Positions 46,764 through 56,112 of a stretch of DNA of 64,000 nucleotides are shown piece after piece. The DNA lies in NCBI GenBank assembly GCA_016708265.1, contig JADJGA010000012.1, positions 717,001 through 781,000 of the forward strand, written 5' to 3'. The stretch comes from Saprospiraceae bacterium. Lineage in GTDB: Bacteria > Bacteroidota > Bacteroidia > Chitinophagales > Saprospiraceae. Under the pieces are notes generated by a model. It saw nothing but the letters and a program-made list of their open reading frames with translations. It searched no databases and had not been told where the DNA came from. Both the position numbers and the translations under genes were made by a program. The first letter of the stretch is position 1, and each line of letters begins with the position of its first letter.

Positions 46764-47063
46764 TTCCCATCTTTTGGCAAGAGATGGGTTAGGGAATAGT
46801 TGAAACAAAATGTATTTGCTTTAACACAATACCTGAGTAATTTTAAAATTGAGTATATAATTTCAATCCCGATCGTTTGAGAGAATTTTGATTCATAAAA
46901 CGAAGCATAAATCGGATTTCATCATTTCTGGTTTATTTTTTCTATTCAAAAACAATCATTTCCATTGCTGCAACTCAATAATTAATCTGTTTTTAGCCCT
47001 TATTTATCTAATAAATTTTAATACTTATTATTGATGTATTTAATTTGTGAAAAAATAAATAAT

Positions 47064-47954
47064 ATGGAAATTGTATTGAAGATTGACAATTTGACCAAAA
47101 GTTATGGTAAGATCCTCGCGTTGGACCAACTGAGTATGAAAATTGCCAGAGGAAATATTTATGGTTTACTCGGGCCAAATGGTTCCGGCAAAACTACTAC
47201 TCTTGGTGTTATTCTTTCAATTTTGAAAGCTGATTCAGGTTCTTATGAATGGTTTGAAGGCAAATATGGAGAAAACCCCAGGAAATATATAGGTGCAATT
47301 CTTGAGACCCCAAACTTTTATCCATATAAATCTGGTATTGACAATCTTAGGATCATAGCAGCTATCAAAAATGTAAAATGTTTTGACTTTGACAATGTCA
47401 TGAAAATTGTTAATCTGGAACATAGAAAGACATCCAGATTCAGGACCTATTCACTCGGCATGAAGCAAAGACTGGCAATAGCAGCCACTATGATCGGAGA
47501 TCCTGAAGTTGTAATTTTCGATGAACCAACCAATGGATTGGACCCTGCAGGAATAGCTGAAGTGAGGGAAATACTGACAAGAGTGGCTGAGTCAGGTCAT
47601 ACAGTGATCATGGCATCACACATACTCGATGAAGTCGAGAAAATCTGCAGTCATGTTGCAATTATCAAAAAAGGAAAACTATTGGCTTCCGGTATGGTGG
47701 GGGAGTTGCTTTCTTCAGATTATTTGCTTGAGATAAATGCTCTAGATGAAAACAAACTGCTTGCTTTTATAAAGGAATCTTCTCTTATAAAAAAGGTATT
47801 TAAAAATGATAAATTCTGGATATGCAATATTGATAAAAGTATTAATTCAGATGATATTAGCAGAATGGCATTTGAACAGGGACTTGTTTTAAATCATTTT
47901 AATGTTAAAAAACAAAGTCTGGAAGAAGAATTTCTAACAATTACAAATAATTAA
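47064..47954 (+). CDS. ABC transporter ATP-binding protein
   Basis: A 296-residue ATPase. Walker A GPNGSGKTTT, signature YSLGMKQRLAIA, Walker B VIFDEPTNGLDP, switch MASHILDE. The C-terminal 80 residues form the extra domain common in ABC-2 exporters. The ATG at 47064 fits the family start; an upstream ATG at 47031 adds 11 residues. It is paired with the permease 3 bp downstream. Confidence 0.88.
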   Translation: MEIVLKIDNLTKSYGKILALDQLSMKIARGNIYGLLGPNGSGKTTTLGVILSILKADSGSYEWFEGKYGENPRKYIGAILETPNFYPYKSGIDNLRIIAAIKNVKCFDFDNVMKIVNLEHRKTSRFRTYSLGMKQRLAIAATMIGDPEVVIFDEPTNGLDPAGIAEVREILTRVAESGHTVIMASHILDEVEKICSHVAIIKKGKLLASGMVGELLSSDYLLEINALDENKLLAFIKESSLIKKVFKNDKFWICNIDKSINSDDISRMAFEQGLVLNHFNVKKQSLEEEFLTITNN

Positions 47955-47957
47955 AAT

Positions 47958-48773
47958 ATGAAAGCATTTGATCTGTTAAAAATTGAGATATTAAAGTATA
48001 AGGATAATGCATTGGTGCAGCTGTTGCTTCTATTCTATACTTTACTTATGATGTTTGCAATATTTGTATTTAAGAATATAGACAATGTGCCGGTACTGGG
48101 TGGAAATGAAAGTTTTTTCCAGTTTCCCACTATTTGGGAATATCAGTCTTATGGTGGTAGCTGGCTCGCATTTATTTTTCTTGGTTATCTTGGAGTTTTC
48201 CTTGTGACAAGTGAATTTGATTTTAAAACACTAAGGCAGAATATAATCACAGGATATTCAAGGAAAGACTTCTTTCTGGCGAAATTTCTTGTTGCACTGT
48301 TGGTTTCAGTTTTTGCTACATTGATCTTTTATACAGCTACTGCAGTCATCGGATTGTTTCACCAGGACGTATTTAGTCTTCAGGAATTTATTGACAAGCA
48401 GGACTATGTGATTTTGAGATTTTTCCTTATGACTTTTGCTTATATTTCATTCGGAATGCTTTGTGGATATTTGCTGAGGAAAGGAGGCCTGTCCATGTTT
48501 GTTTATTTCTCTTACATTCTCTTTATTGAGCCGCTTTTCAGATGGTGGTTTCATTATAAAGTGATTGACGAAGGCAAAACCATGCTTTATTATCCTATGA
48601 ATGCGATTGAAGACCTGGTTCCCCTGCCATTTTATAAATATATAGCAACATTCACTCCTGTAAAAGATTTCAATATACTTTTAAATTATACTGAAGCAGG
48701 AATAATAAGTGTGCTCAGCATAACTGTTTTTATAGTCTTATCATATTTTCTCATCGCGAAGAGAGATTTGTGA
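47958..48773 (+). CDS. ABC-2 type permease
   Basis: A 271-residue protein with six membrane segments (for example LLLLFYTLLMMFAIFVF; WLAFIFLGYLGVFLV; LLVSVFATLIFYTATAVIG). The motif TSEFDFKTLRQNIITGYSRKDFFLAK after the second segment is typical of ABC-2 permeases. It works with the ATPase upstream. The substrate is unknown. Confidence 0.8.
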   Translation: MKAFDLLKIEILKYKDNALVQLLLLFYTLLMMFAIFVFKNIDNVPVLGGNESFFQFPTIWEYQSYGGSWLAFIFLGYLGVFLVTSEFDFKTLRQNIITGYSRKDFFLAKFLVALLVSVFATLIFYTATAVIGLFHQDVFSLQEFIDKQDYVILRFFLMTFAYISFGMLCGYLLRKGGLSMFVYFSYILFIEPLFRWWFHYKVIDEGKTMLYYPMNAIEDLVPLPFYKYIATFTPVKDFNILLNYTEAGIISVLSITVFIVLSYFLIAKRDL

Positions 48774-48895
48774 AAATGCTGGATTAACAGGATTCAGATT
48801 TTAGCAATTGTAGATGTTTAGCCCATATCGGTATTTTTGCCAGGAAAAGAGTTAGAGTCAATTGTCTGCTGCCAATCTCGCTTTCAAATTCAATC

Positions 48896-49939
48896 TCAAT
48901 AAGTTTGTGTTACTATTCCATTTGCAATAAAAGTATTTCCATGACTTAATTTCAAAATTGAAAATGTCTCAAAAATACCCTGGATCAATTCAATGCCGGT
49001 AAGTTTTTCATATAATAGCATACCTGATGCGTCATTCCAGGTTAAGATTTCGATTTCGTCAATTAAATCAATGTAATTTTCCAATCCTTTTGTATTCAAA
49101 ATTTTACTCAATGATATGAAACCATATTTTTTAATATAAATTGGATGATCTTGTGTTATATAGATTTGTTTTGAAGTAGTTAGAATTTTGAGCAGACTCA
49201 GATGAGTTTGCTTTGTAGTTTTTAGAATTTTCGTACTTGATATTTTACCTGAATTTATATCTACTGTATATGTGTTTTGGCCGTAAATAATATCGGATAC
49301 AGGTAAATCACCTGTAGTGCCCATTATAATAGTGTTTTCAGCAAAACAACATAGAACAAGATCAATATGAGAAATCGCTACATCTGACCATTTTAAACCC
49401 TTATACACCTCGACTATCTCAAATTTAAATATTGATGGTTTTTCATAATCATAATTATTTACATCTGGAAGTTCAAAAATCTGAGCGCCCATTTCATCTG
49501 TCAATTTTAAAAAACACAATGGTCTATTATCTATGTAAACTTTGAATGTTTTAACTCTGCTATTGTTTTTCCAGATTGTTGGTGATGATTGGTAGCCATT
49601 ATATATAGTATTGACATTAGGGGTCTTTATCTCAAAATATTCACCAATGCCATAGCCTGGTTTACCTTCTATCCAGGCTGTCATCGGGTCATAATCATTT
49701 AAATTCTTCATGTCATAGTTTGAAGACCCCTGGGGCTCAAGTGTTGATGATGCTGAAACAGGTGTAACACCCTGTTCGCAATCATTATGAAAGAACCCAA
49801 GACCATCCGGGTCAGCATTCTTTTTCTCCTCAGCCCATAAAATGTTTTTTCCTGCACCTCCAACTGCTTTTATCGTGGGTAATTGAGAAGCTGCGCTATA
49901 TGAAAAGGCAATCAAAAATAAAAATGAGTATTTTTTCAT
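48896..49939 (-). CDS. Secreted protein with discoidin-like and C-terminal Hint domains
   Basis: A 347-residue protein with a signal peptide (FLFLIAFSYSAASQ). Residues 50-195 resemble the NADase-type glycan-binding / discoidin-like fold (ASSTLEPQGSSNYDMKNLND, DPMTAWIEGKPGYGIGEYFEI). From about residue 196 a Hint domain begins: CCFAENTIIMGTTGDLPVSD with the splicing-type cysteine, then ITQDHPIYI with the TxxH-like motif, and the end FIANGIVTQTY. There is no C-extein, as in hedgehog-like or BIL-type Hint proteins. The final HN pair of inteins is replaced, so cleavage rather than splicing is expected. Confidence 0.7.
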   Translation of the reverse strand: MKKYSFLFLIAFSYSAASQLPTIKAVGGAGKNILWAEEKKNADPDGLGFFHNDCEQGVTPVSASSTLEPQGSSNYDMKNLNDYDPMTAWIEGKPGYGIGEYFEIKTPNVNTIYNGYQSSPTIWKNNSRVKTFKVYIDNRPLCFLKLTDEMGAQIFELPDVNNYDYEKPSIFKFEIVEVYKGLKWSDVAISHIDLVLCCFAENTIIMGTTGDLPVSDIIYGQNTYTVDINSGKISSTKILKTTKQTHLSLLKILTTSKQIYITQDHPIYIKKYGFISLSKILNTKGLENYIDLIDEIEILTWNDASGMLLYEKLTGIELIQGIFETFSILKLSHGNTFIANGIVTQTY

Positions 49940-50124
49940 AATGTTCAGATTTATATTTCTTATCCTTATTTGGTTTGGTGAATTAAATATAAAAACATGA
50001 CTCCTCTATTTTCAAAATGTAAAAATAATGTTTTTTATATATAAGATGAACTTGGCCTGCTGACAAAGTTTTGCAAAAAGCAATTGATTTTGTAAATATG
50101 TCCTGAATCAAATGAGTTTTTATT

Positions 50125-50492
50125 TTATCCTTTGATTGCATTGTCAAAAACAAAACGCATTATGTCTGATTCTTTTAAATTTTCGTAAGAGAAATAAAAT
50201 TTTGTCACAATGAGACCATTTTTTTGTTTTTCATATAAAATAATTGTCTTTTTTGTTTTAATTTTCTTATTGCATATTTCAATTATATATAATTCTGCAT
50301 TATTGCAGCTAAATGAGATATTTGTTTATTATTTATATAAATTCTAAAGAAAATAATTGTTGATAAAAGTAAAAAATGCAGTATATAATGGCGAAAATGA
50401 AGAATATAGGAAATAAAATATGAAATAATGGTAAAAAGAAGTATCTTTGCAAAACAATATTTTGAATAGTGCGTTTTAAAGTAGTATAACAA
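50125..50492 (-). pseudogene. Possible frameshifted small membrane protein
   Basis: The minus strand is open and protein-like in two frames. One frame (50492-50283) has hydrophobic stretches (FAKILLFTIISYFISYI; YILHFLLLSTIIFF). The other runs from about 50330 to a stop at 50125 and reads AELYIIEICNKKIKTKK, then GLIVTKFYFSYENLKESD. One extra A near 50304 would join them into about 123 residues. It overlaps the promoter-like box of the 52-codon gene, so it may be an old remnant. The rest of 49940-50506 shows nothing else. Confidence 0.3.
50442..50449 (+). promoter_or_regulatory. -7 box of the 52-codon gene
   Basis: TATCTTTG followed by C, identical to the tRNA-Glu -7 box, 57 bp before the small ORF. 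No TTTG is seen at the -33 distance. Confidence 0.45.
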
Positions 50493-50506
50493 AAAAAATT
50501 ATTAAT

Positions 50507-50665
50507 ATGAAGCAATCAGAATTTTTATCAATGCCTTACTTTAATGGAGTAAAACCTAAAGAATTTCTTAAAGAAACAAAAGAGTTTTACACAAAAAAAG
50601 CATTGGTATTTGGAGTGAAAATGACATTCAATAAGGACTTTGAAAAGAGTAAGCAAAAAATCTAA
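50507..50665 (+). CDS. Small basic protein, 52 residues
   Basis: The frame starts MKQSEFLSMPYFNGVKPKEF and ends DFEKSKQKI. It is rich in lysine and phenylalanine and has no signal peptide or membrane segment. A -7 box lies upstream and a strong terminator 80 bp downstream, so it looks like an independent transcription unit. I do not recognise it. Confidence 0.5.
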   Translation: MKQSEFLSMPYFNGVKPKEFLKETKEFYTKKALVFGVKMTFNKDFEKSKQKI

Positions 50666-50745
50666 AATTGAATACAGCTCCGGGGATATAGTATCCCTTT
50701 ATTTAGCAAATAGTTAATTCATAATACAAATTTGACTTATGAAAA

Positions 50746-50778
50746 GATGTGACTGAAGGCAGTTACATCTTTTTTTTT
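50746..50778 (+). terminator. Rho-independent terminator
   Basis: GATGTGACTG (50746-50755) pairs with CAGTTACATC (50760-50769), one G-U pair, followed by nine T. It ends the transcript of the 52-codon gene. A smaller hairpin GGGATA-TAG-TATCCC lies at 50683-50697. Confidence 0.85.
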
Positions 50779-50873
50779 ATACCTGATTTTGTATTTTATT
50801 CTTGTTAATGGAGTAGTAAACTACATTTTTCAAAAAATTATAAACAATCAGAAAAATAAATTAGCTTTAATAC

Positions 50874-50904
50874 TTGTTTTATTCAAATAATTGATGTATA
50901 TTTG
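50874..50904 (+). promoter_or_regulatory. Probable promoter of the HMG-CoA lyase gene
   Basis: TTGT near 50874 and TATATTTG at 50897-50904 with about 20 bp between them. The ATG follows 48 bp later. Confidence 0.5.
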
Positions 50905-50952
50905 AAAATGCAATGTGAAGAGTGAGTTTTTGAACATATTATAGAAATAAGT

Positions 50953-51807
50953 ATGGTAAAAATTATTGATTGTCCGAGAGATGCAATCCAGGGGATTAAA
51001 GATTTTATTCCTACCGAAATAAAAATTGATTATCTGAATCATCTTCTGAAAGTGGGGTTTCATGCTATTGATTTTGGAAGTTTTGTATCTCCAAAGGCAA
51101 TTCCTCAACTGAGGGATACCGGTGATGTGGTTGAAAATCTCGATCTCAGCAATACCTCAACCCAGTTACTGGCAATAGTGGTCAATGAAAGAGGAGCTAT
51201 AGATGCCTGCATGTACGATTCTATTAAATATCTTGGTTTCCCCTTCAGCATTTCTGAAACATTTCTTAAAAAGAACACCCATTCCACAATTCCTCAGGCT
51301 TTTGATCTCATCCAAAGAATGAAAAATTGTACTGAAGACAAAAATAAAAAACTTGTAATTCATATTTCAATGGCTTTTGGCAATCCCTATTACGATGAAT
51401 ACAATTATTCAATCGTCAATAAATGGATCGGGAATTTAAGAGATATCGGAATCGACAGGATTGTTTTATCTGATACAGTGGGTATCGGAAAGACTGAAGA
51501 CATTTATAATGTTTTTAATTCAGTCATACCTGATTTTCCTGATGTTGAATTTGGAGCTCATCTCCATTCAGCTTACGGTAACTGGCGATCAAAAATTGAA
51601 GCAGCTTATAAGGGAGGCTGCAGAATGTTTGACGGAGCACTTGGAGGAATAGGGGGTTGCCCAATGTCAGGAGTGGATCTGGTTGGAAATATTTCCACCG
51701 AGAATATTATTCATTTTTTGGAAGAGATGGGAGAGAATACTGGAATAAATAATGATGTGCTGTATGATATTCTGGAAAAGGCTGAAAACTTCTATCCGGT
51801 GAGTTAA
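50953..51807 (+). CDS. Hydroxymethylglutaryl-CoA lyase
   Basis: A 284-residue HMGL-like TIM-barrel enzyme. It shows DCPRDAIQGIKDFIPTEIKI at the N-terminus, LSDTVGIGKTEDIYNVF, the metal HxH in GAHLHSAYGNW, and GGIGGCPMSG with the catalytic cysteine loop. It cleaves HMG-CoA to acetoacetate and acetyl-CoA in leucine degradation. It lies 13 bp before the ECF sigma gene, so some read-through is likely. Confidence 0.85.
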   Translation: MVKIIDCPRDAIQGIKDFIPTEIKIDYLNHLLKVGFHAIDFGSFVSPKAIPQLRDTGDVVENLDLSNTSTQLLAIVVNERGAIDACMYDSIKYLGFPFSISETFLKKNTHSTIPQAFDLIQRMKNCTEDKNKKLVIHISMAFGNPYYDEYNYSIVNKWIGNLRDIGIDRIVLSDTVGIGKTEDIYNVFNSVIPDFPDVEFGAHLHSAYGNWRSKIEAAYKGGCRMFDGALGGIGGCPMSGVDLVGNISTENIIHFLEEMGENTGINNDVLYDILEKAENFYPVS

Positions 51808-51820
51808 AATTATTTTTGAG

Positions 51821-52327
51821 TTGGTATTATTAGATCACATTAGCTATAAACGTCTTTTTGAAGAATTATATGAACCGTTATGCAATCTTGCTTTTTCGGT
51901 ACTTGATAATTTTGACCTGAGCGAAGATGTGGTTCAGGAAGTTTTTGTACATTTGTGGCAATTAAGAAATAAACTTGAAATAAGGACTAATATCAAAAGC
52001 TATCTTTTTTCAGCAGTACGAAATAAGGCAATTGAAAAACTTCGTAGGCAGAAACTTGATGAAAAATACAGGCTCGAAGTAAAGCAGTCACAAATTTCTT
52101 TTGAGGAAGATGATCAGGAGGATTATGAAAAATATTTGATGATCACTAAATTGTACAAATCTATAGACAAACTTCCTGATAAATGCAGGATGATCTTTAA
52201 GATGGCTAAACTGGACGGAATGACTTATAATGAAATCTCCGAAGAACTCAATCTCTCTGTAAAAACCATTGAAAGCCAGATGAGAAGGGCATTCATTTTA
52301 TTACGTGATATGATTAAAGATGTATGA
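51821..52327 (+). CDS. ECF-type RNA polymerase sigma factor
   Basis: A 168-residue sigma-70 family ECF factor. Region 2 is FSVLDNFDLSEDVVQEVFVHLWQ. Region 4 is LPDKCRMIFKMAKLDGMTYNEISEELNLSVKTIESQMRRAF. The start is TTG at 51821, since no ATG is in frame upstream. Its stop overlaps the start of the TonB-type receptor gene by 4 bp (ATGA). A FecR-type anti-sigma gene, usual in Bacteroidota, is missing. Confidence 0.88.
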   Translation: MVLLDHISYKRLFEELYEPLCNLAFSVLDNFDLSEDVVQEVFVHLWQLRNKLEIRTNIKSYLFSAVRNKAIEKLRRQKLDEKYRLEVKQSQISFEEDDQEDYEKYLMITKLYKSIDKLPDKCRMIFKMAKLDGMTYNEISEELNLSVKTIESQMRRAFILLRDMIKDV

Positions 52328-54930
52328 GGTTAGATTATTCACATACTTTTTTCATTCTCATTTTTCTAATAATATCAAAATCAGGATACTGTCAGGATAA
52401 TGAACAGTTTGGCAGACAGATTTTGACCGGAGAGAGTAAAAGCATTAATCAACTTCTTGATTTAATTGAATCTGAATGTGATATTATCATAAATTACAGT
52501 CCGGGTCAGATAAATTTACGAAAAATAATTGATTTTGAAAAAAGAGGATCCACTGTCCTTGACTTACTTAAATCAATAACCTCGCAGCAAAATCTTGATT
52601 TGATCATAAATGGAAATAATGTCTACCTCATCAGGAATCTTACCAGAAAGCAAACTGATGAAACGGAAATATCCATGAGTGGTTATCTTAAAGATTTTGA
52701 AACAGGCGAAGCACTGATCGGTGCCACGATAAGAACTGGTGATTTAAAAAATGGCCAGTTTTCAGATAATAAGGGCTATTTTAATATAAAAATACCGAAG
52801 CAAACAGATACTGTGTTTATTTCATACATTGGATATGCACATGTTAAAATCACTGGGAAATATTTGAAAACAGGCATACTTGGTGATATTTACCTCAAAA
52901 GGACAATTGTGCTTAACGAGGTGATCATTAATGACAGTATACAGAGAAGTGACCCTGAAATCAGAGATTTCCATAGGCAGAAGTCTTCCTATAGCCTTCA
53001 TGAAAATATGGCAAAATATGGTATAAGTGATATATTTAACGAACTTATAATGAAGCCTGGCATAAGTAAGATAAATGATTTTCAGGGTGGTTTGTCTGTC
53101 AATGGTTCATCACCGGGTGATAATATATATTATCTTGATGGCATAAGGATATTTGAACCTAATCATATCTTCGGACTTTTTTCTTCTTTCAGCTCTAAAC
53201 CGATTAATAACATATCATTGTATTCCAATTTTATTCCTCTCAGTTACTCAGGAGCATTTTCTTCAGTGATGGATTTTCACACCCGGGATGGTAATACAAC
53301 AAAACATGAATTTGAGACAGGAATAAGTAATTCGGCTGCAAATTTATTCATCACAGGTCCCCTTAAGAAACACACAACTTCCTACTTTATAGATTACAGG
53401 CATAGTCTGCTGGATCTTTACCTTCCTAAAATCATCAGAAAATATAATGAAATCAACTTTCAGAAAATGCTTTTTAACGACCTCAATGTTAAGATAAATC
53501 ACAAAATTAACCAGTTTAACCGAATAAGTGCGTTTTATTACCAGGGAAGGGACCATGTAAAAATCTCTAATAATTCACAGCAATTTTTAAATACTGAAAA
53601 TGATTTTTCATGGTTAAACCGTACTACAGGTATTTTCTGGACATTCATATATGATGATGACCTCAAATCAGATCTGAGTATTTCACTGGCAGGATATGCC
53701 AACAATTCTTTTTCTGATTTCAGATTGCAGGACACAGATGAGACAAAGCAGTATTTGAATATATTTTCATCAACTACGATCAGGGAAATTTCCATGAAGC
53801 ATGATTTCATTTACTATTTAAAAAAATACAGGATTAAATTTGGTTACAATTTTTCAAAATTCAACGTAAGCCCGGTATTGGGAGGCTACATTTCACAGGC
53901 AAATAATGAAAAAATCAGTATTGAGCATGAGAAAGACAGCATTTTGAACAATTCTATGGTGTATTTATCAGAAGAATACACTCTGAACAGATACATTGAT
54001 TTTAAAACAGGACTACAATTTGGCAGTGTTTTTTATAAAAACTTTAAAAAAACATATTTAAATCCGCAGGTTGCTGTTTCATTTAAAGTAGCAAAAGGCT
54101 TATATTTAGATATTGCATATTCCCGTACAAATAAATTCATTCATTCTCTGGGCTCTTATGCTGCCGGAATTCCTTCAATGATATGGATAACATCCGGGAG
54201 TGACACTCCGGTATCAGTCATGGACAACATGAGCCTGAATGCAATGTACAAAACCGGTTCTTTTAATATCCGGGGAGAACTGTATTACAGAATTATGAGT
54301 GATATACTATTATTTAGAAACAATATTGAATCATACAACCCCATTGCATCGAAAAGTGCCCTTGTTCCGGTTTTTAATAATTCTCTTTCTATTACTGAAA
54401 ATATTGCTTCAGGTGAAGGAAAAGCATATGGTTTTAATTTGCTGACACAATTTGAATTGTCCGGGCTTGAATCAACTCTTTCTTTTTCTATGAATAAAAT
54501 TAATGAAAGATTTGATGAATTAAACAGAGGTAACTGGTTTGCAGGGAAGTTTGATCTTGATTATTCCTTTTCGGCAGCTTTAAACTATAAGCTTAGGAAA
54601 ACCAATTTGTTTGCAAACTGGAGTTATCACTGCGGTCAGGTTTTTACATTGCCACATAATATTTTCAGCAGTAGTTCAAGGGAGGAAGTTCTAGATTTCA
54701 GTATAATGAATAATGCCCGGCTTGGGAATTATCAATCTCTGGACTTAGGAATGAATCATACCTTGGAGTTTAAAAGAATGAGAGTGAAAACCTCAATTGG
54801 CATATCCAATATTTACAATCATTTTAATCCTGTGTACGCATACATATTCAAAGAAAACAATGTTTATAAAGTGGCTCAGGTTGGAGGTATACCTGTTAAT
54901 CCGTATATTTCTTTTGAAGCAAAATTCTGA
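52324..54930 (+). CDS. TonB-dependent-receptor-like outer-membrane protein with STN domain
   Basis: An 868-residue protein. A signal peptide is followed by an STN-type signalling domain (about 35-110, SINQLLDLIESECDIIINYSPGQIN) and a carboxypeptidase-regulatory-like beta domain (about 120-200, GYLKDFETGEALIGATIRTG). Next come a plug (SVNGSSPGDNIYYLDGIRIF) and a beta-barrel ending in a typical aromatic tail (NPYISFEAKF). It is translationally coupled to the ECF sigma factor. The STN domain suggests it signals when ligand binds. The ligand is unknown. Confidence 0.82.
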   Translation: MRLDYSHTFFILIFLIISKSGYCQDNEQFGRQILTGESKSINQLLDLIESECDIIINYSPGQINLRKIIDFEKRGSTVLDLLKSITSQQNLDLIINGNNVYLIRNLTRKQTDETEISMSGYLKDFETGEALIGATIRTGDLKNGQFSDNKGYFNIKIPKQTDTVFISYIGYAHVKITGKYLKTGILGDIYLKRTIVLNEVIINDSIQRSDPEIRDFHRQKSSYSLHENMAKYGISDIFNELIMKPGISKINDFQGGLSVNGSSPGDNIYYLDGIRIFEPNHIFGLFSSFSSKPINNISLYSNFIPLSYSGAFSSVMDFHTRDGNTTKHEFETGISNSAANLFITGPLKKHTTSYFIDYRHSLLDLYLPKIIRKYNEINFQKMLFNDLNVKINHKINQFNRISAFYYQGRDHVKISNNSQQFLNTENDFSWLNRTTGIFWTFIYDDDLKSDLSISLAGYANNSFSDFRLQDTDETKQYLNIFSSTTIREISMKHDFIYYLKKYRIKFGYNFSKFNVSPVLGGYISQANNEKISIEHEKDSILNNSMVYLSEEYTLNRYIDFKTGLQFGSVFYKNFKKTYLNPQVAVSFKVAKGLYLDIAYSRTNKFIHSLGSYAAGIPSMIWITSGSDTPVSVMDNMSLNAMYKTGSFNIRGELYYRIMSDILLFRNNIESYNPIASKSALVPVFNNSLSITENIASGEGKAYGFNLLTQFELSGLESTLSFSMNKINERFDELNRGNWFAGKFDLDYSFSAALNYKLRKTNLFANWSYHCGQVFTLPHNIFSSSSREEVLDFSIMNNARLGNYQSLDLGMNHTLEFKRMRVKTSIGISNIYNHFNPVYAYIFKENNVYKVAQVGGIPVNPYISFEAKF

Positions 54931-54997
54931 TGAGTTTGAAAAAAAATAATCTTAAAAAAGTTTTACATTCCATAGAATAATATGAACTAAAACCTTG

Positions 54998-55025
54998 TTT
55001 GTTTTATAAGTAAAAATTAATTTTG
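54998..55025 (+). promoter_or_regulatory. Possible promoter of the PhoD-like gene
   Basis: TTTG at 54998-55001 and TAATTTTG at 55018-55025, spaced 16 bp, slightly short of the usual range. The ATG is 13 bp after the -7 box. Confidence 0.4.
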
Positions 55026-55038
55026 AAAAAAAATTGAA

Positions 55039-56106
55039 ATGAAATTAAGATATTTTATTATTATCACTGGTTTATTTTTCCTGATCAGCTGCAAAAATTC
55101 TGCTCAGCAAAATGATATTATTCAAGAACCTAAAGTTTCGCATCTGAAAGCTGATACCGGTAAGATTATTGAAACAATTGTGTTCGGATCCTGCAGCAAG
55201 CAGGCTCTTGATCAATCATACTGGAATGTTATAGCATCTAAAAATCCTGATCTTTTTATATGGATGGGAGATATTATTTATTCCGATACAGAAGATATGA
55301 AAGAGCACAAAAAGCAGTATAATTTATTGAAAGGTAATCAATATTACAGTTCTTTTATCAGTAAAATTCCCGTAATAGGCATTTGGGATGATCATGATTT
55401 TGGAGTCAATGACGGAGGAGCTTCATATCCTAAAAGGAAGGAAAGTAAAGAATTGCTACTTGATTTCCTAGATATTGCCAAATCCGATCCGGTGAGATCT
55501 CATGAAGGTATCTTTACCAGTTACACATTTGGAACTGATATGAGAAAAATCAAGGTATACATGCTTGACAGCAGATATTTCAGGTCTGATTTAATACCTA
55601 ATGACACTCCGGAAAATCGGTATAAACCAAATAATGAAGGTACAATACTTGGAAAAGAACAATGGCAATGGCTTGAAAATGAAATAAAGAATAGTGACGC
55701 TTCTATAAATATTTTTATAAGCGGTATTCAGGTTATTCCTGATGATCAGCCATATGAAAAATGGGGAAATTTTCCTCATGAAAGGAAACGTTTTCTTGAT
55801 CTTATTGAAAAGTATAATATAAAAAATCCGCTGATCTTCAGTGGTGACAGACATCTTGCTGAATTGTCAGAATATACATATCAGAATTTTAAAGGTACGA
55901 TTACTGAACTAACCTCTTCGGGATTGACTCACTCCTTTGAGGGTGCTCAGGAATATAATGCCTACCGGCTTGGAGAATTGTTTGATGGCAAAAATTTTGG
56001 GATGATTCAGGTAACATGGGGTGGTTCCAAAGTTATGTATAAATTATTTGTTTTTGATATTCAGGGTAAAAAGATACTGGAACATGGAATAATAAGCGAT
56101 TATTGA
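55039..56106 (+). CDS. PhoD-like metallophosphatase lipoprotein
   Basis: A 355-residue lipoprotein (lipobox FFLISC). Metal-site motifs are FGSCSKQALDQSYWN, FIWMGDIIYSD, GIWDDHDFGVNDGG and LIFSGDRHLAEL, as in alkaline phosphatase D enzymes. It probably acts in the periplasm or at the cell surface on phosphodiesters or phosphomonoesters. Confidence 0.87.
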   Translation: MKLRYFIIITGLFFLISCKNSAQQNDIIQEPKVSHLKADTGKIIETIVFGSCSKQALDQSYWNVIASKNPDLFIWMGDIIYSDTEDMKEHKKQYNLLKGNQYYSSFISKIPVIGIWDDHDFGVNDGGASYPKRKESKELLLDFLDIAKSDPVRSHEGIFTSYTFGTDMRKIKVYMLDSRYFRSDLIPNDTPENRYKPNNEGTILGKEQWQWLENEIKNSDASINIFISGIQVIPDDQPYEKWGNFPHERKRFLDLIEKYNIKNPLIFSGDRHLAELSEYTYQNFKGTITELTSSGLTHSFEGAQEYNAYRLGELFDGKNFGMIQVTWGGSKVMYKLFVFDIQGKKILEHGIISDY

Positions 56107-56112
56107 TACCGC

